From contig CACJRE010000006.1 of NCBI GenBank assembly GCA_902595745.1, positions 1 to 43,133 of the forward strand: a stretch of DNA of 43,133 nucleotides, in the 5' to 3' direction. Below, piece by piece: positions 15,443-23,906 of the stretch. Source of the DNA: an uncultured Pelagibacteraceae bacterium. GTDB taxonomy: Bacteria > Pseudomonadota > Alphaproteobacteria > Pelagibacterales > Pelagibacteraceae. The position numbers and the translations under genes were made by a program. Position 1 is the first letter of the stretch; each line of letters opens with the position of its first letter. Below the pieces are notes generated by a model that saw only the letters and a list, made by a program, of their open reading frames with translations, searched no databases and was not told the DNA's origin.

Positions 15443-16327
15443 ATGAGTAAAATCAATGGCATATATGCAGCTTCAATGTCTGTGATTAATGATGATCTAA
15501 CTTTAGATGTAAAAAAAACAATTCAGCATGCTGAGATGATTATTGATCAAGGTTGTCATGGAGCAGCAATTTTTGGGAGCACAGGACAAGCTCAGTTGAT
15601 ATCAATTAGTGAGAAAATTAATTTATTAAATCAACTATCTACAAGTAAGTATAAAGAAAAATATATAATTGGAACTGGTTTAAATTCTTTAAGTGAAACC
15701 ATAAATTTAATGAGTGTGGCACGGTCTTTAGACTTTAAAAAATTTTTAATTATGCCACCAGCATTTTATAAATATTCAGATCGTGATGTTATTAACTTTT
15801 ATTCAAAAATTATAAATGCACATCCGGAGTGCCAAATAATTCTCTATAATTTTGAAAAATTAAGTGGATATAAGTTTAGTGTAGAATGCGTTAAAGAATT
15901 AGTAAGATTATTCCCTAAACAAATAATAGGTGTTAAAGATAGCTCATACAATCTTTATGAAAATCTAAAAATAGATAATTTTTCAATTATGCCAGGTTCA
16001 GAGTCAAAACTTTTGAAGGGTTTAGAGCTTGGATGTTCTGGAATAATCACAGCAACTTGCAATGTAACTTCAACTTTAGCAAGAAAAGTTTATGATGATT
16101 TTTTTGAAAAAAAAGAACAAACAGCCAATCAAAAACTTTGTGATGTTAGAAATACATTTGAAAAATATAACTTGATATCTGGACTACATACTTTTTATTC
16201 AAAAAATGATTTAATTTATAAAAATGTTTTACCACCATTATCAATTTTAAGTTCTAAGGAAGAAAAGGAGTTAATTGATAATTTAGAAAAATTAAATTTT
16301 TCTACAAGATCAACAATGGCAGCTTGA
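15443..16327 (+). CDS. DHDPS/NAL-family class I aldolase (dapA paralogue)
   Basis: A 294-residue TIM-barrel protein of the dihydrodipicolinate synthase/N-acetylneuraminate lyase family. The Schiff-base lysine is in IIGVKDSS, the assisting tyrosine in IILYNFEKL, and the substrate loop reads FGSTGQ instead of GTTGE. The YNxPxR arginine that DapA uses is absent, so this is probably not the lysine-biosynthesis enzyme but another 2-oxo-acid aldolase or hydratase. The ATG at 15443 is preferred over an in-frame TTG at 15437. The stop lies one base before the cfa start, so the two genes should be translationally coupled. Confidence 0.82.
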   Translation: MSKINGIYAASMSVINDDLTLDVKKTIQHAEMIIDQGCHGAAIFGSTGQAQLISISEKINLLNQLSTSKYKEKYIIGTGLNSLSETINLMSVARSLDFKKFLIMPPAFYKYSDRDVINFYSKIINAHPECQIILYNFEKLSGYKFSVECVKELVRLFPKQIIGVKDSSYNLYENLKIDNFSIMPGSESKLLKGLELGCSGIITATCNVTSTLARKVYDDFFEKKEQTANQKLCDVRNTFEKYNLISGLHTFYSKNDLIYKNVLPPLSILSSKEEKELIDNLEKLNFSTRSTMAA

Positions 16328-16328
16328 A

Positions 16329-17519
16329 ATGCAATTAGCTAGATTTCTTAACAGTGTATTTAAGAAAGATGGTTTTATCTTGGAAGATGCCCATTCTAAA
16401 AATTATATTATTGGATTACCTAAAAGTGATAAGCCATTAAAGGTTAAAATTTTAGATAAAAAACTTCATTATAAATTATTATTTCAGCCAGATTTATATT
16501 TTGGAGAAGCCTACACTGATGGGAATATAATAATTGAAAATGGTAGTCTGAGTGATTTTTTAGATTTAGCGCTGATGAATTTTGGTAGAAATGAGCTAAA
16601 TTTTTTTAGTTATTTAATTAATAGATTGAGAGGATCGTATAGATACTTAACAAATTTTAATTTTATAAAAAAATCTAAAATGAATGTATCTCATCATTAT
16701 GATATTTCAGACGATCTCTATGATCTATTTTTAGATCCCAAGAGACAATATTCATGTGCATATTTTAAAAATGAAAATGATACCCTTGAAGTTGCTCAAA
16801 ATAATAAAATTCAACATATAATTAAAAAATTAAATATAAAGCCTGGTCAGAAAGTTTTAGATATAGGTTGTGGCTGGGGTTCGCTAGCTATTGATATTGC
16901 TAAAACTGCTAATTGTGAAGTTACTGGGATTACACTCTCAGAAAATCAATTTAACTATTGCAATAAAAAAGCTAAAGAACTTAACTTAGAAGATCAATTA
17001 ACATTTAAATTGATAGATTACCGAGAGCTGAACGAAAAATTTGATAGAATTGTCAGTGTTGGAATGTTTGAACACGTTGGAAGAAAATTTTATAAGAAAT
17101 TTTTCAAACAAATTGATAAATTATTAAGCGATAATGGGGTATCTTTAGTTCATACAATAGGGTCAGTAAATCCACCAAGAGACCCACACCCATGGATAAC
17201 AAAATATATTTTTCCTGGAGGTTATACCCCAAGTTTAAGTGAAGTTACTACCCCAATCGAAAAAGCTGGCTTAATTGTATCTGATATTGAAGTTTTAAGA
17301 CTTCATTACTCACATACATTAAGACACTGGAAAGAAAATTGTAATAAAAATAAAGAGAAAATTATTCAAATGTTCGATGAAAAGTTTTTTAGAATGTGGG
17401 AATTTTATTTAGCAGGTTGTGAAATGGCATTCAAGTGGGGTGATCAAGTTGTATATCAATTTCAACTTACTAAAAATTACACTTCTACCCCAGTAACAAG
17501 AGACTATATTTATCAATAA
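16329..17519 (+). CDS. cfa: Cyclopropane-fatty-acyl-phospholipid synthase
   Basis: A 396-residue SAM-dependent methyltransferase. The N-terminal lipid-associated region (about 1-115) is followed by SHHYDISDDLYDLFLD, RQYSCAYF, the SAM-binding loop VLDIGCGWGSLAIDIA (residues 175-190) and EHVGRKFY. FPGGYTPSLSE and LRLHYSHTLRHW are late-domain signatures of CFA synthases. It methylenates the double bonds of membrane unsaturated fatty acids. The length is normal. It follows the DHDPS-family gene by one base. Its stop sits inside a 19-bp perfect palindrome that precedes the next gene. A mycolic-acid-type or fatty-acid methyltransferase specificity cannot be ruled out. Confidence 0.9.
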   Translation: MQLARFLNSVFKKDGFILEDAHSKNYIIGLPKSDKPLKVKILDKKLHYKLLFQPDLYFGEAYTDGNIIIENGSLSDFLDLALMNFGRNELNFFSYLINRLRGSYRYLTNFNFIKKSKMNVSHHYDISDDLYDLFLDPKRQYSCAYFKNENDTLEVAQNNKIQHIIKKLNIKPGQKVLDIGCGWGSLAIDIAKTANCEVTGITLSENQFNYCNKKAKELNLEDQLTFKLIDYRELNEKFDRIVSVGMFEHVGRKFYKKFFKQIDKLLSDNGVSLVHTIGSVNPPRDPHPWITKYIFPGGYTPSLSEVTTPIEKAGLIVSDIEVLRLHYSHTLRHWKENCNKNKEKIIQMFDEKFFRMWEFYLAGCEMAFKWGDQVVYQFQLTKNYTSTPVTRDYIYQ

Positions 17520-17529
17520 TTTATTGATA
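17511..17529. promoter_or_regulatory. 19-bp perfect palindrome overlapping the cfa stop
   Basis: TATCAATAA (17511-17519) is the exact complement-mirror of TTATTGATA (17521-17529) around one T. It ends five bases before a TATAAT box, so it lies over the -35 region of the lysine-rich gene, where a repressor or activator could bind. As RNA it forms a 7-bp stem, but no T-run follows, which makes a terminator less likely. Confidence 0.45.
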
Positions 17530-17534
17530 GAAAC

Positions 17535-17540
17535 TATAAT
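17535..17540 (+). promoter_or_regulatory. Consensus -10 box (TATAAT), near-leaderless start
   Basis: An exact TATAAT eight bases before the ATG at 17549. Transcription starting about seven bases after the box would begin at or within about two bases of the start codon. No ribosome-binding site is present, consistent with a leaderless message. A clear -35 is missing; the palindrome occupies that position. Confidence 0.5.
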
Positions 17541-17548
17541 CTCTTAAA

Positions 17549-18715
17549 ATGAAAAAAATAAAAAAAAAATCAAGAAAAACTAAAACTAAAGTAAAAAAAA
17601 AAGTAAAAAAAAAAACAAAATCTACTTACAAAAAAGTAAAAAAAATTAAATCAAAAATTAAATCTAGAAAAATAAAAAAAAATAAAAAAAAAATTCAAAA
17701 TAAAAGGGTATCAAAAAAACAAAATTTCATTTTAAAAATAATAAATTTTCAAAATTCTTTAAAGCCCCAATTAAGTTTAAAAATTAACTTTAGTTTAGAA
17801 AAATATATCCAAGCTTTCTTTGATAAAATAGCTAGTACAATTCAGGAATATAAAGAAACCAAAAAAGATGAAGCCAGAAGGCTAAAATTAGAAAAATTGG
17901 AAAAAGAAAGACAAGAAAAAATTAATCTTGAAAACGAAAAACAAAAACAGAAAGAATTAAAGATTAAACTTCAGGAACAGAGGTTAAAAGATGAGATAAA
18001 ATTAGACAAAGAAAGAGTAAAAGATATAAAAATTTTCCTAAGAAAAGAACAAGCTTTATTGAGAATAGAACAAGCTGAAAAACAAAGACAATTCTTAAAA
18101 CAATTAAGATTAGAGAAACAAATTGAAAAATTTAGAATTAGGGAAGTTAAAGAGCTAGAAAAACTTGAAAAGATATCTCTTAGAGAAAAAAGAGATGATT
18201 ATGCTGGTCTTCAACAGCGGATAGAGAAGCTTAAAGAAAAATATAGAATAATTAGAGATCAGAAAATAAAAGAAAGAGTAGAAGCTCTCGGAGTAAAATT
18301 ACAAGGTGATGAAGATAGAGAAACATTATTACAAAAAGAAAAAGAATACACTATAGCAAGGCAAAAAATCGAATTTGCACTTGAAAGTTTTTATCGTAGT
18401 GCAAGTAGTTTAGTGTTTCAGTTAAATAAAAGGCATATCACAAGACATATGTCTATTTTTAGATGTATTGATAAAAGATTTGAGACGGGAGAAATTTTTG
18501 TAAAATGGGACGAGTCTTCTGATGAAGATTGGTTATTATTGATCTATATTAAAAATAATTCTCCAGATGAGGGGATAGTAATTGAAGACAAAACCAATCC
18601 TGAAAAAAATATTTCTCATGATTTTAAAAATAATGAAATATTTAAAGCATCAGATACGATGGTAGACTCTCTTACACAGCTTATTGCAAGAAAAAGAGCA
18701 AAAAATAACAATTAA
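17549..18715 (+). CDS. Lysine-rich coiled-coil protein of unknown function
   Basis: A 388-residue protein I do not recognise. Residues 1-60 are a disordered, extremely basic tail (31 lysines and 3 arginines) resembling histone H1-like or ribosome-binding extensions. Residues about 62-90 are moderately hydrophobic. About 100-275 form a long charged heptad region (KLEKLEKERQEKINLE, EQALLRIEQAEKQRQFLKQL). A compact C-terminal domain (about 275-388) has aromatic and acidic strands such as GEIFVKWDESSDEDWLLLIY. There is no signal peptide. Its own TATAAT suggests independent transcription. Nucleic-acid or membrane-surface binding is plausible from charge alone; the globular C-terminus is likely the functional part. 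Confidence 0.8.
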   Translation: MKKIKKKSRKTKTKVKKKVKKKTKSTYKKVKKIKSKIKSRKIKKNKKKIQNKRVSKKQNFILKIINFQNSLKPQLSLKINFSLEKYIQAFFDKIASTIQEYKETKKDEARRLKLEKLEKERQEKINLENEKQKQKELKIKLQEQRLKDEIKLDKERVKDIKIFLRKEQALLRIEQAEKQRQFLKQLRLEKQIEKFRIREVKELEKLEKISLREKRDDYAGLQQRIEKLKEKYRIIRDQKIKERVEALGVKLQGDEDRETLLQKEKEYTIARQKIEFALESFYRSASSLVFQLNKRHITRHMSIFRCIDKRFETGEIFVKWDESSDEDWLLLIYIKNNSPDEGIVIEDKTNPEKNISHDFKNNEIFKASDTMVDSLTQLIARKRAKNNN

Positions 18716-18745
18716 AATATCCATTTTAATTAAGTAATATCTGGA

Positions 18746-19039
18746 ATGTTTTTTGGAACACTTGCAATGATTATTTTGTACATAATATTAAGGTACATTA
18801 TTGCTTGGATAACGTATTTTAACAATCTAGACCCTAGGCTTGGAGACTCTACATGGCGTTGGAGTTATGATTATCATGTAGTTGGTGAAAGAGATATTTC
18901 AGATTTAGATGATAAAGCTTTCGTTAGACTAAGAAGAAAAAAAAATAATATTATCACCTTAATGTACTCTGTTGTAATGATAATGTTTATTGCTTCCATG
19001 TCTTTGTTAAGCAAAATTTTAATATTTTTTACAACTTAG
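18746..19039 (+). CDS. Small membrane protein of unknown function
   Basis: A 97-residue protein with two predicted transmembrane helices (about 3-22 and 70-93). They flank a soluble stretch containing DPRLGDSTWRWSYDYHVVGERDISDLDDKAFVRLRRKK, rich in Trp, Tyr and Asp. I do not recognise the family. It starts 30 bases after the lysine-rich coiled-coil gene on the same strand and could share its transcript. Its stop TAG interlocks with the stop of the convergent DCC-family gene (TTAG at 19036-19039). The start is the first ATG; CTGGA just before it is a weak ribosome-binding site. Confidence 0.7.
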   Translation: MFFGTLAMIILYIILRYIIAWITYFNNLDPRLGDSTWRWSYDYHVVGERDISDLDDKAFVRLRRKKNNIITLMYSVVMIMFIASMSLLSKILIFFTT

Positions 19040-19383
19040 CGCTTTAGTTGCTTTTTATTTTTTAAATATAAAAAATAAGCGATAATTTCATAAGTAAAAT
19101 TAAAAATTTGAAAAATTATTGGAAGTTTAAAAAATTTATACAAAAATCTATATTTTGGAATTTTTTTCCAAACATAAAGAAAAGCTTCTGCTCCTTCAAT
19201 AATTCTGTTTTCGTCCTTAACATGCAGTCGTCTTAAGAGCTCTTTTCCATTTTTAGAAGTTTCATTCTCGGCATTTGCATTATCAGTAATATCAACCCAA
19301 TCAATATCTACATTTTTTTCTTTTTTATATAAATTGATTTCAGATCGACAAATTTTACATGAATTATTAAAATAAACTTTCAT
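19036..19383 (-). CDS. DCC-family (DUF393) thiol-disulfide oxidoreductase-like protein
   Basis: A 115-residue protein of the DUF393/DCC group. MKVYFNNSCKICRSEINLYKK provides a CxxC pair (Cys9, Cys12) in the thioredoxin-like position where the family normally has DGxCxxC; here the usual DG is NN. IDWVDITDN and a long C-terminal hydrophobic stretch (about 80-108), which may touch the membrane, follow. A redox or metal-handling role is assumed for the family but unproven. It is divergent from tldD across 88 bp. Confidence 0.72.
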   Translation of the reverse strand: MKVYFNNSCKICRSEINLYKKEKNVDIDWVDITDNANAENETSKNGKELLRRLHVKDENRIIEGAEAFLYVWKKIPKYRFLYKFFKLPIIFQIFNFTYEIIAYFLYLKNKKQLKR

Positions 19384-19471
19384 TATTTATAACTACTACA
19401 TATGAGTTTAAATATTGTACATGCGTAAAAACATCCATTGAAAATTGCATACAAATAATTATGTATTATCA

Positions 19472-20884
19472 ATGAGTAATTTTTTTGACAAATCAGACTT
19501 AACTAGAAAAGATGTAGATCTGATTGTATCTGATACTTTAAAAAATTGTGATGATGGTGAATTATACTTTGAAGACTCTAAATCAGAGTCAATCGTATTA
19601 GATGATAATAAAATTAAAAGTTCAAATTATAGTTCTGATCTAGGTTTTGGGTTTAGAGCGATTTCTGATGAGGTCGTTGCTTATTCCCATTCTAACGAAA
19701 TTTCAAAAAATTCATTAAAAAGCTCTGCAAAAAGTCTTCAGTCTACTCTAAAATCCATTAAAGGAACTTATAATCACGAAATTCCAAAGACTAATAATAG
19801 ATTTTATGATGCAATTAATCCTATTGAGCAGAAAACACTTGATGGAAAATTAGAAGTTTTAAACAAAGTGAATGATTATCTTCGCAAAAAAGATTCGACG
19901 GTGAAACAAGTAACAGCAAGTTTTAGTGGTGAGCAAAAATCTATTGAAATTATTCGGTCTGGAGGTGAGTCTTTAACTGATGTTCGTCCTCTAATTAGAT
20001 TTAATGTTTCTGTAATGCTTGAAAAAAATGGAAGAAAAGAAACAGGTGTTTATGGGATTGGTGGAAGACAGTCATATGATGATTATTTAAAAAATGATAA
20101 TTGGAAAAATGTTTGTGAAGAAGCATTAAGAATTGCCTCAGTTAATTTAGATAGTAAGCCAGCTCCAGCAGGTGAAATGAAAGTTGTTCTTGGCCCAGGT
20201 TGGCCTGCCATATTAATTCATGAAGCTATCGGTCACGGCTTAGAAGGTGATTTTAATAGAAAAAAAACATCCGCATTTCATAATTTAATGGGTCAAAAAG
20301 TTGCCAGTGAGGGAGTTACAATCGTTGATGATGGAACCATAGATAAAAGAAGAGGTAGTTTAACTATCGATGACGAGGGCACTCCAACAGAAAGAACTGT
20401 TTTAATTGAAAATGGAATTTTAAAAAACTTCATGCAAGATAGATTAAATGCAAGACTGATGAATACTAGATCTACAGGTAGTGGAAGAAGAGAAAGTTAC
20501 AAACATATTGTGCTACCAAGAATGAGAAACACAATGATGTTGAGTGGAAAACAAACTCAAGATGAAATGATAAAGTCAGTTGATAAAGGAATTTTTGCAG
20601 TAAGTTTTGGTGGTGGACAAGTAGATATTACATCAGGAAAATTTGTATTTAACTGTACCGAGGCTTATGAAATAAATAACGGGAAAATTGGCTCACCAAT
20701 AAAAGGTGCAACTTTAATAGGAGATGGACCTTCAATCTTAAAAGAGGTTTCAATGGTTGGAAATGATATGATGATGGATCCAGGTATTGGAACTTGTGGT
20801 AAAGCTGGTCAAGGAGTTCCTGTTGGGGTGGCCCAGCCTTCAATTCTAATTGATAAAATGACTGTGGGTGGAACAAAGTTATAA
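19472..20884 (+). CDS. tldD: Metalloprotease TldD
   Basis: A protein of about 470 residues, the catalytic half of the TldD/TldE protease. The zinc motif HEAIGHGLEGD gives His250, Glu251 and His255, and GTCGKAGQGVPVGVAQPS near the C-terminus supplies the cysteine ligand. In E. coli the TldD-TldE heterodimer degrades unfolded short peptides and trims microcin B17. The start is put at the ATG at 19472 (MSNFFDKSDLTRKDV); an in-frame TTG at 19445 would add nine unconserved residues. The stop is 3 bases before the TldE gene. No ribosomal peptide precursor is visible nearby, so a housekeeping role is more likely. Confidence 0.93.
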   Translation: MSNFFDKSDLTRKDVDLIVSDTLKNCDDGELYFEDSKSESIVLDDNKIKSSNYSSDLGFGFRAISDEVVAYSHSNEISKNSLKSSAKSLQSTLKSIKGTYNHEIPKTNNRFYDAINPIEQKTLDGKLEVLNKVNDYLRKKDSTVKQVTASFSGEQKSIEIIRSGGESLTDVRPLIRFNVSVMLEKNGRKETGVYGIGGRQSYDDYLKNDNWKNVCEEALRIASVNLDSKPAPAGEMKVVLGPGWPAILIHEAIGHGLEGDFNRKKTSAFHNLMGQKVASEGVTIVDDGTIDKRRGSLTIDDEGTPTERTVLIENGILKNFMQDRLNARLMNTRSTGSGRRESYKHIVLPRMRNTMMLSGKQTQDEMIKSVDKGIFAVSFGGGQVDITSGKFVFNCTEAYEINNGKIGSPIKGATLIGDGPSILKEVSMVGNDMMMDPGIGTCGKAGQGVPVGVAQPSILIDKMTVGGTKL

Positions 20885-20887
20885 ATC

Positions 20888-22204
20888 ATGATCAAAGATG
20901 AAGAATATTTAAAATCAAAAGCTTCCTTTTGTTTAGATCTAGCTAAGAAACTTGGAGCTACAGATGTAAGTGTAACTGTTGGGAATTCAATTTCAGAGAC
21001 AGTAAATTTTAGAAATAAAGTTTTAGATGAGTCAAATAGATCTGACAGTTTGGCAATAAGTATTGACACTTATTTAGGTAAAAAAAAATCATCAATTTCA
21101 TCCTCAAATTTACTAGATGAAAATTTAAAAACACTAATTGAAAAATGTTTTGAAACTACAAAAATTACACCTGAAGATGAATTTAATTCTCTTCCAGATA
21201 AAGATTTGATAGCAAAAAATATTAAAGATCTTAACTTGTATGACGAAAATCATTTAGAGAATGATAAAAAAATTGATTATTTGAAAGAGTTAGAAGAAAC
21301 AGCTTCAATTGATAAAAAAATTATAAACACTGAGTCAGGTTTTACAGAAAATAAATCAAATTTCATTCTGGCTAATAGTAATGGTTTTTGTAACGGTTAT
21401 AAATCATCATCATTTACAGCTTCATGTGTCACTGTTGCAAAAAATGAAAATAGCATGGAAAGAGATTATGAATTTACAAGCAAATGCCATTTAAATGATA
21501 TTACCAAACCTTCAGAACTTGGAAAAATTGCAGCCGAACAAACTATAAAAAAACTCAATCCTAAAAAAATTGGTAGTGATAAGTTTAGTATTATTTTTGA
21601 CAAAAGAATCTCAAAAGGATTTCTAAGCTCTTTTGCGAGTGCAATTTCAGCATCATCTATAGCAAGAGGAACATCGTTTCTAAAAGATAAGTTGAATCAA
21701 CAGATTTTTTCAAATTCAATTGATGTTATTGATAAACCCGATCTGATTAAGGGTATGGGTTCAAAGTCTTTTGACTCTGAAGGAGTTAAGTCAGAAACAT
21801 TAAAATTAGTAAGTAATGGAATTCTAAATAATTACTTGGTTGATACTTATAATGGAAAAAAATTAAACTTAAAATCAAATGGAAGAAGTGGTGGAAGTAC
21901 TAATCTTTATTTTGAAAATGGAAAAATTAATTATGATGATTTGCTAAAAAGTCATTCTAAGATTTTATATATAACAGAAACTATAGGTCATGGATCAAAT
22001 CTTGTAACAGGTGATTATTCTGTGGGAGCCACCGGCTACCTGATTGAAAATGGTGAATTTAAATATCCAGTCAACGAAATAACTATAGCTGGAAATTTTA
22101 ATGAAATGTTTAAAAATATTTCTTTGGCAAATGATCTAGAATTCAAATATTCAGTGAATTCACCTACCATGATGATTGATGGTATGACTGTTGCCGGTAA
22201 ATGA
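20888..22204 (+). CDS. pmbA: TldE/PmbA, non-catalytic partner of TldD
   Basis: A 438-residue TldD/PmbA-family protein that lacks the HExxxH zinc motif, as expected of TldE. Family blocks include SVTVGNSISETVNFRNKVLDES near the start, NSNGFCNGYKSS in the middle, ETIGHGSNLVTGDYSVGATGY near residue 365, and a C-terminal SPTMMIDGMTVAGK that mirrors the TldD ending. It pairs with TldD to form the substrate channel. It begins 3 bases after tldD and overlaps the next gene by ATGA, so all three are translated from one message. Confidence 0.92.
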   Translation: MIKDEEYLKSKASFCLDLAKKLGATDVSVTVGNSISETVNFRNKVLDESNRSDSLAISIDTYLGKKKSSISSSNLLDENLKTLIEKCFETTKITPEDEFNSLPDKDLIAKNIKDLNLYDENHLENDKKIDYLKELEETASIDKKIINTESGFTENKSNFILANSNGFCNGYKSSSFTASCVTVAKNENSMERDYEFTSKCHLNDITKPSELGKIAAEQTIKKLNPKKIGSDKFSIIFDKRISKGFLSSFASAISASSIARGTSFLKDKLNQQIFSNSIDVIDKPDLIKGMGSKSFDSEGVKSETLKLVSNGILNNYLVDTYNGKKLNLKSNGRSGGSTNLYFENGKINYDDLLKSHSKILYITETIGHGSNLVTGDYSVGATGYLIENGEFKYPVNEITIAGNFNEMFKNISLANDLEFKYSVNSPTMMIDGMTVAGK

Positions 22205-23172
22205 GCAGATATTGTGTAATTGGCTCAGGAATATCAGGAGCAACTATTGCTAATCTTCTAAGTAAAAAAAATTCAGTTGATTTATTTGATAAAGCAAGAG
22301 GTCCAGGTGGAAGATCTTCTTTTAAAAGATTAGATAAAAATAAAGGATTTGATCATGGTACACAATATATTTCACCTAAAAGTCTAGCTTTTAAAAAGTT
22401 TACTGAAAGTTTAATTAAAAAAAAGATATTAAAAATTTGGAGGGGTAATCATTTATATTTTAATAAACTTAAAAAAGAAAATAAAAATCATTTAAAGATC
22501 ATAGGCAGAAAAGGCAATAATGATATTAGCAAATATCTTTTAAAAAATATCAAATGTTATTTTCAAACAGAACTTAAAAAAATTGACTATAGACAAAAAA
22601 AATGGGTCCTTACATTTTCTGATGGAAATAAAAAAATTTATGAAAAATTAATTTTAACCTGTCCGTTTGCTCAATTATCAAAGTTATCAAAAAAATTTAT
22701 AAAAGCCCCATTCATAAATAAAAGAATTAAGATGGATGCCAATATTACAGTTATGTTTATGATAAAAAAAACAAATAAAAATGTCAGTAGTTATTTGTTT
22801 GATGATAAAATTTTAGGTTGGGCAGCAAAAGAAAATAGTAAAAAAAGATTTAAAAGCTATCAAGATCTTTGGACTTTACAAAGCACTCATACCTGGGCGA
22901 ATAAGAGGATTAATAAAAATAGAGAAAATAGAGATGTAAATTCTAAAACGCTTATTGATCATTTTTTTAAACTTACAGGTATTAAAAAAACCAAAGTATT
23001 ATTTTCTCTTAATCATGGCTGGATGTATTCATCAAATTCTAATCCTTTAAAAATAAAAAGTTACTGGAACTCCTCATTAAATTTAGGTGTATGTGCAGAT
23101 TGGTTTGTAGGACCAAGATTAGAGGCTGGTTGGATAAGTGCTAATGATCTTTATAAAAAAATTACCAAATAA
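22201..23172 (+). CDS. FAD-dependent amine-oxidase/renalase-like oxidoreductase
   Basis: A 323-residue flavoprotein. The N-terminal dinucleotide fold has GSGISG (Gly8, Gly10, Gly13) and VDLFDKARGPGGRSS, the second conserved block of NAD(P)-binding-8/renalase-like oxidases. FDHGTQYIS follows, and a C-terminal GVCADWFVGPRLEAGWISAN closes the FAD site. The substrate is unknown. It overlaps the TldE gene by 4 bp (ATGA). Whether it works with TldD/E or simply shares the operon is not clear. Its stop lies 2 bp from the end of the convergent secreted-protein gene. Confidence 0.85.
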   Translation: MSRYCVIGSGISGATIANLLSKKNSVDLFDKARGPGGRSSFKRLDKNKGFDHGTQYISPKSLAFKKFTESLIKKKILKIWRGNHLYFNKLKKENKNHLKIIGRKGNNDISKYLLKNIKCYFQTELKKIDYRQKKWVLTFSDGNKKIYEKLILTCPFAQLSKLSKKFIKAPFINKRIKMDANITVMFMIKKTNKNVSSYLFDDKILGWAAKENSKKRFKSYQDLWTLQSTHTWANKRINKNRENRDVNSKTLIDHFFKLTGIKKTKVLFSLNHGWMYSSNSNPLKIKSYWNSSLNLGVCADWFVGPRLEAGWISANDLYKKITK

Positions 23173-23174
23173 AT

Positions 23175-23855
23175 TTATTCAAATTTTTTAACTTTATATT
23201 CCCAGTTTCCCATTCGAGAATAAGCAACTTTAAGAATTAGAGCATTTTTTTTATCAAACCATATGTCAAAGTTTAACCTTTTATCTTTAGGAAGTGTCAT
23301 ATCTTTTGAGGTTAACTTAAAATGCTCTACCTCATATATTTTTCCATATAATTCAATTTTTTCTTTTCCAATAAAGGTAACTACTTGTTCTTTAATACTT
23401 CCAGAAATTGGACTTATTTGAGAGTTTGTTTGTAGTATCTTATGACTCCACCAATTTCCAATTACATTTTCTAAAGATGCACCACCTGTATAAGATGAAC
23501 CTTTGATATCATATTCATTTTCTTTATCATTCAACTTTAGTTGAACAAATTTATCTTTTTTATTTTGACGAGTCTTTGAATTAAAAGATATCAATTTATC
23601 TTTAATATATTTTTCCTCTCCAAAACTCTCAACTTCAAAAATAGTTGCTCCAAATAATTTAACAGAAAATTTTAATTGATTTGTAACAGTTGTATTATCA
23701 GAGTCTTTTTTAAAGAAATAGTAATTGTATCCAATAACCTCACCATCCCTCAAGATCTCCATTTCAATTTTATTAAATTTATTATAGTGAGCCATATGAG
23801 CAGTGCTATTAAATGAGTAAGTTAAGAAAAATAAGAATAATAAAATTTTTTTCAT
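23175..23855 (-). CDS. Secreted DUF6134/DUF3108-like protein
   Basis: A 226-residue protein with a Sec signal peptide (MKKILLFLFFLTYSFNSTA, cleavage probably before His20). The mature part is rich in beta strands: EMEILRDGEVIGYNYYFFKK, KLFGATIFEVESFGEEKY and LNFDIWFDKKNALILKVAYS. This is the pattern of the DUF6134/DUF3108 group of periplasmic, lipoprotein-carrier-like folds. No catalytic residue is obvious. The family assignment is by resemblance and moderate. It is divergent from the YczE-like gene across a 51-bp spacer. Confidence 0.65.
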   Translation of the reverse strand: MKKILLFLFFLTYSFNSTAHMAHYNKFNKIEMEILRDGEVIGYNYYFFKKDSDNTTVTNQLKFSVKLFGATIFEVESFGEEKYIKDKLISFNSKTRQNKKDKFVQLKLNDKENEYDIKGSSYTGGASLENVIGNWWSHKILQTNSQISPISGSIKEQVVTFIGKEKIELYGKIYEVEHFKLTSKDMTLPKDKRLNFDIWFDKKNALILKVAYSRMGNWEYKVKKFE

Positions 23856-23906
23856 TAACGATTACTTTAATAGACTTTAACTTTAAATGAAGTAATTTAT
23901 TAAAAG

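Noticed and set aside
17549..17740. Lysine-rich start as a possible sequencing or slippage artefact of poly-A
   Set aside because: The frame continues uninterrupted through a complex coiled coil and C-terminal domain, so the gene is read correctly; small length errors in A-runs cannot be excluded but would break the frame.
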